Positions 17,539-26,260 of a stretch of 64,000 nt of DNA are shown here, one piece after another. This DNA is from Desulfosporosinus fructosivorans (GTDB taxonomy: Bacteria > Bacillota > Desulfitobacteriia > Desulfitobacteriales > Desulfitobacteriaceae). The translations under genes were made by a program, and so were the position numbers. Numbering within the stretch: position 1 is the stretch's first letter; every line of letters begins with the position of its first letter. Below the pieces are notes generated by a model that saw nothing but the letters and a program-made list of their open reading frames with translations, searched no databases and had not been told where the DNA came from. The DNA lies in contig NZ_SPQQ01000015.1 in the NCBI RefSeq assembly GCF_004766045.1, forward strand, positions 16,313 through 80,312. The letters run 5' to 3'.

Positions 17539-17787
17539 CTAACCTCCGCTTGAGGGGCTAAGTAATGCTAACTCATCACCATCCTTGAGTACGACAGAAA
17601 AACGTTTATTTCCACTGATATGCTTTTTATTGACAAACATAATCGCCTGCTCTAGCTTGTGTTCCGAGATGTTTGGGCAGCTTTGAATGACCTCGTCTAA
17701 TACCTGCCTTACTGTACCTTCTTTGACAATCAGCTGCCTTATATTGCTGTCAACACTGATTAACCCAAAGAACTTAACAGTAATCAT
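17539..17787 (-). CDS. MoaD/ThiS-family ubiquitin-like protein
   Basis: 82 residues with a beta-grasp pattern: an N-terminal ITVKFFG strand, a central helix, and a C-terminal LKDGDELALLSPSSGG ending in the diglycine tail that is adenylated or thiocarboxylated in this family. Its ATG overlaps the stop of the AOR gene by 4 nt, so it is translationally coupled. MoaD-like proteins beside AOR genes are usually taken to help make the pterin cofactor carrying W or Mo. That role is inferred. Confidence 0.9.
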   Translation of the reverse strand: MITVKFFGLISVDSNIRQLIVKEGTVRQVLDEVIQSCPNISEHKLEQAIMFVNKKHISGNKRFSVVLKDGDELALLSPSSGG

Positions 17788-19682
17788 ACACTATAGCCCT
17801 TCAAACCCAGCTTCTGGAGTCTGCTTTTTGTTGGCACACCCTGTTCATCCCAGCCTCTGATTTTATAGTAGTCCTTCAGCATTTCTGGCAGTTTAACCTT
17901 ACTGTCAGTATCATTTACCCTTTGAAGTTCACTTGTAAGCCTCTTTGGCAGGGTATCATCACTACCCTTCAGTCCTTGCCTAAGGTTGATAATTCTTTCA
18001 AGATTGTAGCCCCTTTCACCGGTCTTGATAAAGCTTCCAATCGTTGTTTTAAAGCCTGTCACTGATTTAATAGAATAGGGATGCGGCAGTATCCCCTTCA
18101 TATTAAAGCTCATTAACCAGGTATGGTTATGCAAAAAGCTCACTAACCCACCAAAAGAAGGGATGGCCTTGTTAATAAACCTTACCAGACTATTATTTGG
18201 ATTTTTGACCAATACCTGTGGTAACAACGAATAAGTGGTAAATAGACAAGTACCACCGGCTGAGACTACCTCCATCAAATCTTGAAAGAAGATGGTATAG
18301 GCAGCTTTTCCCTTGGCAGTCTTTCCACTGACGTTTAGCCCCAGTCCTTCAAGCACAACTAGGTAACCTCCGTTTAAGTGACACCCCCCTCTGTTTGAGG
18401 TTGCATACCCTAATCCCATTCCTTGGGCAGCACGTGGCTCATAAGCAGCAATTTCAAGTCCCTTGACATGCATTGCATAGTCACTACCACCATATTTCTC
18501 TGAAATACGTTTTGTTCCTTCTGCCAAGTCGTCACCAATACCTTGACGAGTTGCTACTTTTTTAACTAGCTCTTCCAGAGGTGAGCACTCGCCAAAGCTC
18601 AAGCCATTCTTCCATAAGCCTTTTTCATTGAGTTCCATTGCAAAACCAACGCAACTCCCAAAGGTAATGGTATCCAATCCATACTCGTCGCATAGATGAT
18701 TAAGGTTTAAGATGCTTTGCATATCATTGTTCAGCAAATTGCTGCCAAGCAAGCCCAAGGTTTCTAACTCAGGTCCTTTAACCTCTTTCCCATAGGCTTT
18801 AACCACCCTACCACACTGAATTGGACAAGTTACACAGCCCTTGTTTTTAATCAAATGATCTTGCCTTAATGTTTCACCATTGATCTTTTCAAAGTCATCA
18901 TAACTACCTCTTGAATAATTCTTTGTAGCAAGTAAATTACGATAATTCATCATACTTACCAGCGCCGCAGATCCCAGCTTTGGCAACTGCTCGCCTGTGA
19001 GTATATGTGTTTTTAGCGCCTTAATCCAATTTAGGTTATTTTTCTTAAAATCTTCCTTATCAAACGTTTCTATACTCTCTTTTCCACTGGCGACAACCCC
19101 TTTAAGATTCTTAAAACCAAACACAGCACCTACTCCGCCACGCCCAGCAGCACGCTCCCCACTGATAACCGCAGCATACCTGACCATATTTTCGCCAGCA
19201 ATACCGATAACGAACTTACCTATGTTTTTTCCACCCAACAGTTCTTGTACCTCGCCCGTATTTTTGCCCCATAAATGGTCAGCATTTTTAATTGTAATTT
19301 TTTCATCAGTGACATCAAGGTAGACCTTATCTTTGCTTATTCCGCCAATAATCAGTCCATCGTAACCCGCACGCCTAAGGTGCAATCCAAAGCTTCCACC
19401 GCAATTCGAGGAAACCAACAGACCAGTCAAAGGCGAAATTGTGGACACATTAAATCTGGAGGAACAGGGCGACGTTGAACTGGTAAGAGGGGCCGTCGTG
19501 ATGACAAGAATGTTTTCCTCAGAAAAAGCTTCCACCTTACTCTTAAAAGAGTCATAAATGATCTTTGCAGCCAGCGTTTTGCCTCCTAAAAACAGCTCTC
19601 TATCCTGATCGGATACAGGATAGTCCTCAACTATACCACTACTCAAGTTAATCTTAGCAATTTTCCCAGCATAACCAAACAT
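17784..19682 (-). CDS. Aldehyde:ferredoxin oxidoreductase (tungsten/molybdenum pterin)
   Basis: 632 residues, the AOR family length. The N-terminal domain starts MFGYAGKIAKINLSSG and contains PLTGLLVSSNCGGSFG and RAAGRGGVGAVFGFKNLKG, which bind the bis-pterin cofactor. The [4Fe-4S] ligands are C283, C286, C290 (CVTCPIQC) and C479 (AGGTC). GPELET carries the conserved acidic residue. AOR enzymes convert aldehydes to carboxylic acids with ferredoxin as acceptor, or the reverse. It lies between a MoaD-like gene and an alcohol dehydrogenase gene (7-nt gap), which suggests an alcohol-aldehyde-acid interconversion unit. Confidence 0.95.
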   Translation of the reverse strand: MFGYAGKIAKINLSSGIVEDYPVSDQDRELFLGGKTLAAKIIYDSFKSKVEAFSEENILVITTAPLTSSTSPCSSRFNVSTISPLTGLLVSSNCGGSFGLHLRRAGYDGLIIGGISKDKVYLDVTDEKITIKNADHLWGKNTGEVQELLGGKNIGKFVIGIAGENMVRYAAVISGERAAGRGGVGAVFGFKNLKGVVASGKESIETFDKEDFKKNNLNWIKALKTHILTGEQLPKLGSAALVSMMNYRNLLATKNYSRGSYDDFEKINGETLRQDHLIKNKGCVTCPIQCGRVVKAYGKEVKGPELETLGLLGSNLLNNDMQSILNLNHLCDEYGLDTITFGSCVGFAMELNEKGLWKNGLSFGECSPLEELVKKVATRQGIGDDLAEGTKRISEKYGGSDYAMHVKGLEIAAYEPRAAQGMGLGYATSNRGGCHLNGGYLVVLEGLGLNVSGKTAKGKAAYTIFFQDLMEVVSAGGTCLFTTYSLLPQVLVKNPNNSLVRFINKAIPSFGGLVSFLHNHTWLMSFNMKGILPHPYSIKSVTGFKTTIGSFIKTGERGYNLERIINLRQGLKGSDDTLPKRLTSELQRVNDTDSKVKLPEMLKDYYKIRGWDEQGVPTKSRLQKLGLKGYSV

Positions 19683-19689
19683 AATTCAC

Positions 19690-20889
19690 CTACTCCTTAA
19701 TCGCACGATAAATATTAAACATATCCTCTTTAGACATAATCTTTGGCACAGGATAAAGTGGGTTGGCTTCTGCCAAAGCACGTTTTAACATTAAAGGAAT
19801 ATCGCCCTCCACAATACCCTTGAATTTTTTTGGTATGTTCATGCTTTCATTGAGATTCTTTATTGCTTCTATAAACTTGATTGCCTTTTGTTCCAAGGTG
19901 TCGGTTGGTGCGCTTATACCAACCAAATCCGCTAATTCAGCTAAAGGTTTGTGCACTGTTTCACCATAATACTCTAGGACATATGGCAAGATGATAGCAT
20001 TAGCTAGTCCATGAGGAGCCGAGTAAAATCCACCGAGCGTATGGGCTATGGCATGTACATAACCAACATAGGCCCGAGTGAAGGCAAGCCCTGCCAAAAA
20101 GGAAGCCTGTTGCATATTCGCACGGGCGAGAAGGTTTGAGCCGTTAGAATATGCCTCAAAGATATTTTCAAAAATTAGCTTTATTGCATCTCTAGCCTGC
20201 TGTTTTGTCTGGGTTGTGTTACTTCTGCCGATGTATGCCTCGACGGCATGTGTCAAAGCGTCAACTCCCGTTGTCGAAGTAATATGATTCGGCAGATTAA
20301 CCGTAAGCAAGGGGTCCATTACAGCGTAATGTGGAATGAGCGAAGTGTCATTAATGGCATACTTTTCATGAGTCTTGCTGTCAGTTATCACGGCAGCAAT
20401 TGTCGTTTCACTCCCTGTTCCAGAGGTTGTTGGAATGGCAAACAGCGGAGGAATTGTTTTCATAACCTTAAAAACGCCCTTCATCTGAGAAATACTTTTA
20501 TTGGGTCTTGCTACGCGCGCACCCACACCCTTTGCACAATCCATCGGCGAGCCGCCGCCAAACGCGATAATACCTTTGCAATTGTTTGCTTTGTACATTT
20601 TCAAGGCTTCCTCTATGTTATCAATGGTTGGATTCGGAACAGTTTTATCATACACCTTAAATTCCACGCCTTCAGCATCCAAGCCCTTAAGTAGTCCGTC
20701 CATAAGTCCAAGTGAGGCAATACCCCTGTCAGTTATGATCAAAACGCTATCAATACCCTTGCTTCTTATAAGCTTTGGCAGCTTATCTAAGCTGTTTTCT
20801 CCTTGCAGTAATTCGGGCTTACGCCAAGGCAAAATATAAGAAACCACTTTAAAAACATGTTGATAAATCCTGCAATACAAGTTATACAT
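19690..20889 (-). CDS. Iron-containing alcohol dehydrogenase
   Basis: 399 residues from ATG 20889, which follows GAGGGGGG by five nt; an upstream ATG at 20961 would add 24 poorly conserved residues and overlap the operator. The NAD-binding motif GGGSPMDCAKGVGARV and the metal-site motifs DALTHAVEAYIG and HAIAHTLGGFYSAPHG mark the group III Fe-ADH family. It would interconvert an alcohol and the aldehyde used by the adjacent AOR. The gene lies downstream of a TetR gene and a matching operator. Confidence 0.93.
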   Translation of the reverse strand: MYNLYCRIYQHVFKVVSYILPWRKPELLQGENSLDKLPKLIRSKGIDSVLIITDRGIASLGLMDGLLKGLDAEGVEFKVYDKTVPNPTIDNIEEALKMYKANNCKGIIAFGGGSPMDCAKGVGARVARPNKSISQMKGVFKVMKTIPPLFAIPTTSGTGSETTIAAVITDSKTHEKYAINDTSLIPHYAVMDPLLTVNLPNHITSTTGVDALTHAVEAYIGRSNTTQTKQQARDAIKLIFENIFEAYSNGSNLLARANMQQASFLAGLAFTRAYVGYVHAIAHTLGGFYSAPHGLANAIILPYVLEYYGETVHKPLAELADLVGISAPTDTLEQKAIKFIEAIKNLNESMNIPKKFKGIVEGDIPLMLKRALAEANPLYPVPKIMSKEDMFNIYRAIKE

Positions 20890-20968
20890 TACAACCCCCC
20901 TCTTTCTATTTTCAGTTTTTGGCAATTCTATTGGCTTTTTCTCCACCTCCGCTCTCCACATTCGCTTG

Positions 20969-20988
20969 TCGGTCGTCCGACTGACCGA
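20969..20988. promoter_or_regulatory. TetR-type operator upstream of the ADH-AOR-MoaD operon
   Basis: TCGGTC and GACCGA form arms of a 20-bp palindromic site. The same TCGGTC...GACCGA arms occur upstream of the tetR gene at 21596-21611. It lies between tetR and the ADH start. Confidence 0.75.
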
Positions 20989-21003
20989 GAAGTTATAAAA
21001 TTA

Positions 21004-21579
21004 TTAATCAACCTTCGATAAGAGGTTTGCAATACCATCAATTGGAATTTCTTCTACGCCTAACATCCACTGAATTGTAAATCCGTCAAGTGCTGCCAGT
21101 ATTATATAGGATAATACTCCATAGTCTGCTGTTCTAGTTTTCAGAACCTTTCTCAAACCATTTTCCAGAGTTATTCTCCATTCCTTATATTTTTCCCGGA
21201 AGCGCTGCTTAAGAGGTTCATTGCTTGTTACCGCATCACTAATGAGATATAGATGTAGCTTACCTCTTGTTTCTGCAGTTGATATTTTTTCGAATACTAC
21301 CCTTAATATTTCCTCCGAGGCAATATTGTGCTCAATATTATCAATCCAAGATAAAAGCTCTTCTGTTATTTGTTTAAGATGAATATCGGCAATGTCATAC
21401 ACAATATCACTCTTCGTCGAATAGTAGTAATATAACGTCCCCTTGCTTATTCCAACTTCTTTTGAGATATCTGCCAGACTCGTATTTTTGACACCCTTCT
21501 GGGCAATCAACTTACTAGCTTCATCAAGTATGCATTGTCGTGTACTGATTAAATGGCTCTCTGTATCTTCTTGACTCAC
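21004..21579 (-). CDS. TetR/AcrR-family transcriptional regulator
   Basis: 191 residues. The N-terminal helix-turn-helix reads TSLADISKEVGISKGTLYYY followed by STKSDI, the TetR signature. The C-terminal region is the ligand-binding and dimerisation domain, with no assignable ligand. The start is GTG with GAGGTG five nt upstream. Matching palindromes lie on both sides of the gene, so it probably represses itself and the alcohol/aldehyde operon. Confidence 0.93.
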   Translation of the reverse strand: MSQEDTESHLISTRQCILDEASKLIAQKGVKNTSLADISKEVGISKGTLYYYYSTKSDIVYDIADIHLKQITEELLSWIDNIEHNIASEEILRVVFEKISTAETRGKLHLYLISDAVTSNEPLKQRFREKYKEWRITLENGLRKVLKTRTADYGVLSYIILAALDGFTIQWMLGVEEIPIDGIANLLSKVD

Positions 21580-21595
21580 TTTTTCACCTCATATA

Positions 21596-21611
21596 TCGGT
21601 CAGTTGACCGA
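21596..21611. promoter_or_regulatory. TetR-type operator upstream of tetR
   Basis: TCGGTCA and TGACCGA form a perfect 7-bp inverted repeat around GT, 17 bp upstream of the tetR start. It shares its arms with the site at 20969-20988. Confidence 0.8.
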
Positions 21612-21812
21612 CTTGATAATATAATATTATTCTCTTCTAGTTAAAAGTCAATATGCAACAATGGCTTAGTGTATCTGGTTATTGAAGACAGCTAATACCC
21701 TGAGAGGAACTTAAGCTGATCTTCTGAAGTTTGCTTCAACTGGTTCTTTCCATAAAATATGTAGACAAACCAAAAGAGAACGGAGTCAAGCAAAGTGCTC
21801 GCGTTCGTTCTC

Positions 21813-22310
21813 TTAGATACGGGGATGATATCTTACTCTGCCCACGCTAATGCCCTGACTTTTTCGACAAACTGTTAAGCCCCCTGAAACTGGGATCGGT
21901 ATTAACTCGTATGATCCTGGTTTCACTGTTTCTGCCCTCTCCAGATGGGAGTCATGTAACAAAATAAGTCCATTGGAGGCAACGAAGGGAAAGAACTCCT
22001 GGAAGTTTTGGAGCACCGCAGCTTGAGAATGATCGGCATCAATGAATAACATATTAATCTGTAGCGGGTTAGCTTCTAACTCTTTGGCAAACTCCTGAGT
22101 TGTACTCTTAACAAAACGAGTGTCCTGTGACTGTTTCATATAGTTTCCAGCTTCTGGCTGTACATCGACTCCAATTGATTTTTCCGCATAAGGCACAACC
22201 CTATTGAAGAGGGCACAATGAAATAACCCAAGTTTCACGAATAACTTTGGCCTGACAAGCCTTGCTAGGTGAACGATAAAATCTTCGTGCCCACTTAACC
22301 CCATCATCAT
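21813..22310 (-). CDS. Class I SAM methyltransferase-like protein (Methyltransf_24 type)
   Basis: About 165 residues. The central LFIDADHSQAAVLQNFQEFFP and GLILLHDSH are characteristic of Methyltransf_24 proteins found in glycan clusters. In the SAM-binding motif I the usual acidic residue (VELG-type) appears as Lys in FVKLGLFH, so activity may be impaired. I chose ATG 22310, six nt after GAAAGGG. It follows the broken wecB gene by 23 nt, in a region that shows decay. Confidence 0.7.
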   Translation of the reverse strand: MMMGLSGHEDFIVHLARLVRPKLFVKLGLFHCALFNRVVPYAEKSIGVDVQPEAGNYMKQSQDTRFVKSTTQEFAKELEANPLQINMLFIDADHSQAAVLQNFQEFFPFVASNGLILLHDSHLERAETVKPGSYELIPIPVSGGLTVCRKSQGISVGRVRYHPRI

Positions 22311-22333
22311 ACTCAACCCTTTCGTTTACTATA

Positions 22334-23462
22334 CTAATACCATACGCACCTCTCCATATATTTATATTCAAAAAATTCTGATAATTGCACTTCACTCATA
22401 ATTATTTTTACAAGTTTCTTACTTACCTTTTGGACCATATATTCCGCCGGAGGCTCCCAATCCCAGCCCTGACTTAGCACTGTTTTTACGGCTCGTAAGA
22501 TAGCTTCCGGCTCACATCCCGCAATCAGGTTACTTCCTACCTCCAATGTTTCTGGACGTTCAGTCACATCGCGTAGCGTCACATTTGGTATCTTATAAAG
22601 ACAACACTCTTCCTGAACTGTTCCACTATCGCTCAAAACACAGTAGGAATTTTGTTCCAAACGGACAAAATCAAACAGCCCTGGTGGTTTCACGACTTGG
22701 ATGCCTGTTCCTGCAATCGTTCTGTTTTGCTTTTCCAACTGAGAACGAGTACGGGAATGAAGACTACAAATAAGTGGCAACCTGTATTCTTCATAGATTC
22801 TTTGAAAAGCGGTTATAAATTTTGCCAAACGTGCCTCGTCGTCGACATTTTCAGCTCGGTGTAAGGTCACAAGAAAATAGCCTTTGCAGCCTACTCCCAA
22901 CGCCTGCAGAACCTCACTTTGGGCAATCCTATCTGAGTAATGGGTTAGAACTTCCCAAATGGGGTTACCGGTTACGTAAATACGTTCTCCTTCAATCCCT
23001 TCTTTCAATAGATTAGCCCTACTTCGTTCCGTGTAAGGCAGTAGTATATTGCTGCAATGATCCACCACTCGACGATTGATTTTCTCTGGTACTCGGTCAT
23101 CATAATAGCGGTTACCCGCCTCCATATGATAAACCGGATCCGCAGCCTTTTCGCGACCATAGCCGTCAAAGCACTGTTGGTATCCCCTAAGGCAAGCAGC
23201 CGATCGGGCTTTTCCTTGAGCATTACACGTTCACATTCACTGAGTATCTTCCCAATTTAGCCCACTAAGGTCGGTGCCCGGCAGTCGAGCAAATAATCCG
23301 GAGATCTTAATTCTAGCTCAGTAAAAAATATCTCGTTCAACGTCCAATCAAAATTTTGACCGGTATGCACGAAAATATGATTGCAGAGTTCATCTAAGAG
23401 AGGAATAATTCGGCTTAACGAATGATTTCTGGACGTGTCCCTAGTATTGTCATGATCTTCAT
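22334..23462 (-). pseudogene. wecB: UDP-N-acetylglucosamine 2-epimerase, disrupted
   Basis: The reading starts at 23462 as MKIMTILGTRPEIIR, the WecB/MnaA N-terminus. A one-base deletion then creates TAA at 23415-23417. The next frame continues SRIIPLLDE...FVHTGQNFDWTLNEIFF until a nonsense codon at 23257-23259, and reads on as MLKEKPDRLLALGDTNSALT. A second one-base deletion near 23125 shifts to the frame MEAGNRYYDDRVPEKINRR, which runs to the end. With three independent lesions the gene should not make a functional epimerase (UDP-GlcNAc to UDP-ManNAc). It lies in the glycan island with a WecC-like dehydrogenase. Confidence 0.9.
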
Positions 23463-24325
23463 GGCAGGATTCCTACGTTGGCTATGACCGCATTGGTGTC
23501 TCCATTGATAACTGTGACATTGCTACTACCATGATTTGTAATATAAATCTGGTTCGTTATCGGATTTACATTCACTCCTTCTGGAGACGTACCTACCGAA
23601 ATTGTTGCTATAACAACATGAGTATATCCATCAATAACTGAGACACTGTGACTACCCCAATTCGTAACATAAATCCTGTTAGTTGTAGGATTGACACCCA
23701 CGCCAACCGGATTGATTCCCACCGTAATGATGGTCATGACCGTATTGGCGTTTCCGTCAATTACTGAGACATCACTGCTGCCAAAGTTTGCTACGTAAAT
23801 TCGATTCGTTATTGAGTTTACACCTATGCCGAAAGGCCCTGAACCAACTATTACGTTTCCCAGGAACGTATTGGTCTTTCCGTCAATTACTGAGATATTA
23901 TTGCTACTAGAGTTTAGTACGTAAATTTGGTTAAGCATAGAAGAAATCGACATTCCTGGCGTTTTCGCTATTCCTTCCATACCCATTAGAGATAGCTCTC
24001 CAGGCAATAAACTGTGAACTACGGTCGCATTTCCAGCAGCATCTTTCCCCCAAGCTGAAATTTCTAGGGCTTCAGAGCTGGTGGCAAACCGAAACTCAGA
24101 AGCATCAAAATTTGCATAATAGTCTCTAGTTGCTACTTCCCCAGGTGCTACGGTTACTATATCTAAAACGTACTCCGTCTTAGTCGTTTCAAGCCAATAA
24201 AATCCATTTATTCGAATGTTAGCACTTACTGAGTCAGCATTAGATATTCTTACTGAGAACGTTAAACTTGGTCTTATACCAGAAACTTCATTATTCTTGA
24301 TCAAGCCAGTTGTCAATAAATCCAT
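23459..24325 (-). CDS. YVTN/YncE-type beta-propeller protein with spore-collagen-type N-terminal domain
   Basis: 288 residues. Residues 1-115 match the N-terminus of the BclB-type collagen-like protein at 59816-60871: both have LTT-LI, the pattern RP-T-F-I-N, GFY, YVLD and EIS-WGKD-AGN. From about residue 125 four 42-residue repeats follow, each with the form N-IYV-N-S--VSVIDG, the YVTN beta-propeller signature. A complete propeller needs more blades, and the frame stops at VIANVGILP just where the wecB relic begins, so it may be 3'-truncated. AAGGAGG precedes the ATG. Probably an extracytoplasmic or spore-surface protein. Confidence 0.82.
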   Translation of the reverse strand: MDLLTTGLIKNNEVSGIRPSLTFSVRISNADSVSANIRINGFYWLETTKTEYVLDIVTVAPGEVATRDYYANFDASEFRFATSSEALEISAWGKDAAGNATVVHSLLPGELSLMGMEGIAKTPGMSISSMLNQIYVLNSSSNNISVIDGKTNTFLGNVIVGSGPFGIGVNSITNRIYVANFGSSDVSVIDGNANTVMTIITVGINPVGVGVNPTTNRIYVTNWGSHSVSVIDGYTHVVIATISVGTSPEGVNVNPITNQIYITNHGSSNVTVINGDTNAVIANVGILP

Positions 24326-24364
24326 GTTTCTTCCTCCTTATCGTTCCGGTTCGTCTTTTTCTCA

Positions 24365-24400
24365 AGGCAGAGACTTCTGTACGTTTAGAAGTCTCTACCT
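24365..24400. terminator. Perfect stem-loop between GT2 and beta-propeller genes
   Basis: AGAGACTTCT (24369-24378) pairs with AGAAGTCTCT (24387-24396), extended by AAGG/CCTT. There is no T tract, so termination is likely but unproven. Confidence 0.5.
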
Positions 24401-24433
24401 TTAAGGAAGCTCTTAAAGACTAAATCATTGTTA

Positions 24434-25135
24434 CTATAACCATTCGGGAAATAATCGTCTTGCTCTCTCTTGGACAATCAGAATACAGGCATCAATCGGA
24501 TTTTTACTCATATTTTCACCGTGCCAACGATACGCTAACAGATGTTCCTCTAAAAATCCGCAAGAGTAATGACGAAGAAAACGAAACCACAAATCATAAT
24601 CATGGGCTTGAGGCAAGCCCTCATCAAAATAACCTATTTTCTCTAAGGCAGAACACCTCATCATTACGGACGACCCGTTAATAAAGCAGCCCTCCATGAG
24701 CTTCGTCACCATCACTTGCTTGTTGGGAAAATAGGCTGAATTAACATCATATTGCTTATTGCCATTAGCATCAATTACCACAAAGCTCGTGTAGCTAAAA
24801 CCCAAACTAGGATCACTTTCCATCAGGCTTACCTGTTTAGACATTTTCTCACCTATTAGCGCGTCATCTGCACTTAACCAGCACACGTACTTCCCCGTTG
24901 CACGACATAACCCATGATTTAAGGCGTTGGGTGTCCCCCCATTCCCCTTATAAATATAGTTGATTTTTGGAATATATGGCTTCACGATTTGAGCTGTCCC
25001 ATCGGTAGAACCATCATCTATGACGAAAACCTCTAGATTTGGATAATTTTGATTAAAGACACTCTCAATCGCATAAGGGAGATATCGAGCGTGATTGTAG
25101 GTGGGGATGACAACACTGACTTTGGGCATTAGCAT
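24434..25135 (-). CDS. Family 2 glycosyltransferase
   Basis: 233 residues, a single GT-A catalytic domain. VSVVIPTYNHARYLPYAIES and IDDGSTDGT form the nucleotide-sugar site, and LSADDALIG supplies the metal-binding acidic pair in DxD position. AAGGAGG lies seven nt upstream of ATG 25135. No membrane segments. It is the first glycosyltransferase of a minus-strand set with an epimerase and a nucleotide-sugar dehydrogenase. Donor and acceptor unknown. Confidence 0.92.
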   Translation of the reverse strand: MLMPKVSVVIPTYNHARYLPYAIESVFNQNYPNLEVFVIDDGSTDGTAQIVKPYIPKINYIYKGNGGTPNALNHGLCRATGKYVCWLSADDALIGEKMSKQVSLMESDPSLGFSYTSFVVIDANGNKQYDVNSAYFPNKQVMVTKLMEGCFINGSSVMMRCSALEKIGYFDEGLPQAHDYDLWFRFLRHYSCGFLEEHLLAYRWHGENMSKNPIDACILIVQERARRLFPEWL

Positions 25136-25255
25136 TAGCCGTCCTCCTTATCTATAAACTTACTTCGGCTGAAGTTTCATACTCCAGTTCGAGGTATCTT
25201 TGAAGTTGTCTGGGTATCCGGGCGCATTCGATGTTAAACCACCAACTACCAACTA

Positions 25256-26170
25256 CTAACTACGATAAATCGTCTTCATCCACTCGACGGTAATGGGTAA
25301 TCCTTCCTCTAGCAATACCTTCGGGTCATGCCCTAGGTCACTCGTTGCTTTGCTAATATCCGGTCGTTTACTGACTGTATTGTGTTTGTCTTCTGGAAGA
25401 TACTTCACTAAGCGCGGATCACCGCTCGTATAGTTTAGCACTAACTCACTCAAATCTTTGACACTGCGATATTCCGTTCCCCCGATGTTATACACCTCAC
25501 CGGGCTTGAAGTTACTCGCCACGTTAGCGATGGTCGGAATTAAATCGTCGACATACATAAAGACACGGTAGTAGCCCTCATAAACCTCATACGGAATTCC
25601 CTTTAACGCCCGGTAGATAAAGAGGCAAACAACACTACGGTAGGAATGATAATACTCTCCTGGACCGTAGGCATTAAATAAGCGCAGTCGAACAATCGGA
25701 GAGTCATATTTCTTGGCAAAGTTGATCACTTGAACCTCATTAGCCCACTTGGTTAGTGCATAGTCATTATGCTGAATGATCGTCTTTTTTAACGGTAAAT
25801 CCTCGGTCAACAAAGGTTCTGCTGCTTCCCCGTAGATTTCAGAGGAGCTGGTAAATATAAGTTTAAAACCTTTTTTTAATTGCCATTCTAAAATATTTCG
25901 CGTCCCAATTACGTTTGTTTTCCAGAGGGTATCATAATAATGCTCTCCATTGATACGGCCAAATTCAGCTGCAAGATGGAAGACAAAATCGTAATCTTGC
26001 TCGAAAACTCGTTCTAGCTGGCGATACTCTGAGATGTCCGCTCGAATATATTTTCCCCCCAGATGATGTTGCAAATCAACCTCCCATACATCATGTCCTC
26101 GATACTGAAGAACTTCAACTAAGCGCGAACCTAAAGTCCCCTTACTACCCGTCACTAGAATTTTAGCCAT
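25256..26170 (-). CDS. NAD-dependent epimerase/dehydratase (extended SDR)
   Basis: 304 residues from ATG 26170, which has AAAGGAG eight nt upstream. The Rossmann motif is VTGSKGTLGSRLVE, and the region FTSSSEIYGEA plus YALTKWANE gives the catalytic Ser/Tyr/Lys. Most similar in pattern to UDP-sugar 4-epimerases or 4,6-dehydratases of GalE type. It probably makes or modifies a nucleotide sugar for the glycan cluster. The exact substrate cannot be set. Confidence 0.88.
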   Translation of the reverse strand: MAKILVTGSKGTLGSRLVEVLQYRGHDVWEVDLQHHLGGKYIRADISEYRQLERVFEQDYDFVFHLAAEFGRINGEHYYDTLWKTNVIGTRNILEWQLKKGFKLIFTSSSEIYGEAAEPLLTEDLPLKKTIIQHNDYALTKWANEVQVINFAKKYDSPIVRLRLFNAYGPGEYYHSYRSVVCLFIYRALKGIPYEVYEGYYRVFMYVDDLIPTIANVASNFKPGEVYNIGGTEYRSVKDLSELVLNYTSGDPRLVKYLPEDKHNTVSKRPDISKATSDLGHDPKVLLEEGLPITVEWMKTIYRS

Positions 26171-26260
26171 TGCATTTGCTCCTTTGCACACTTTTTAAGT
26201 CCTAGAAAGGTATAAATTCTTTATTTTGTTGACAGTCCATGACTTATAGCACCTTTAGCT

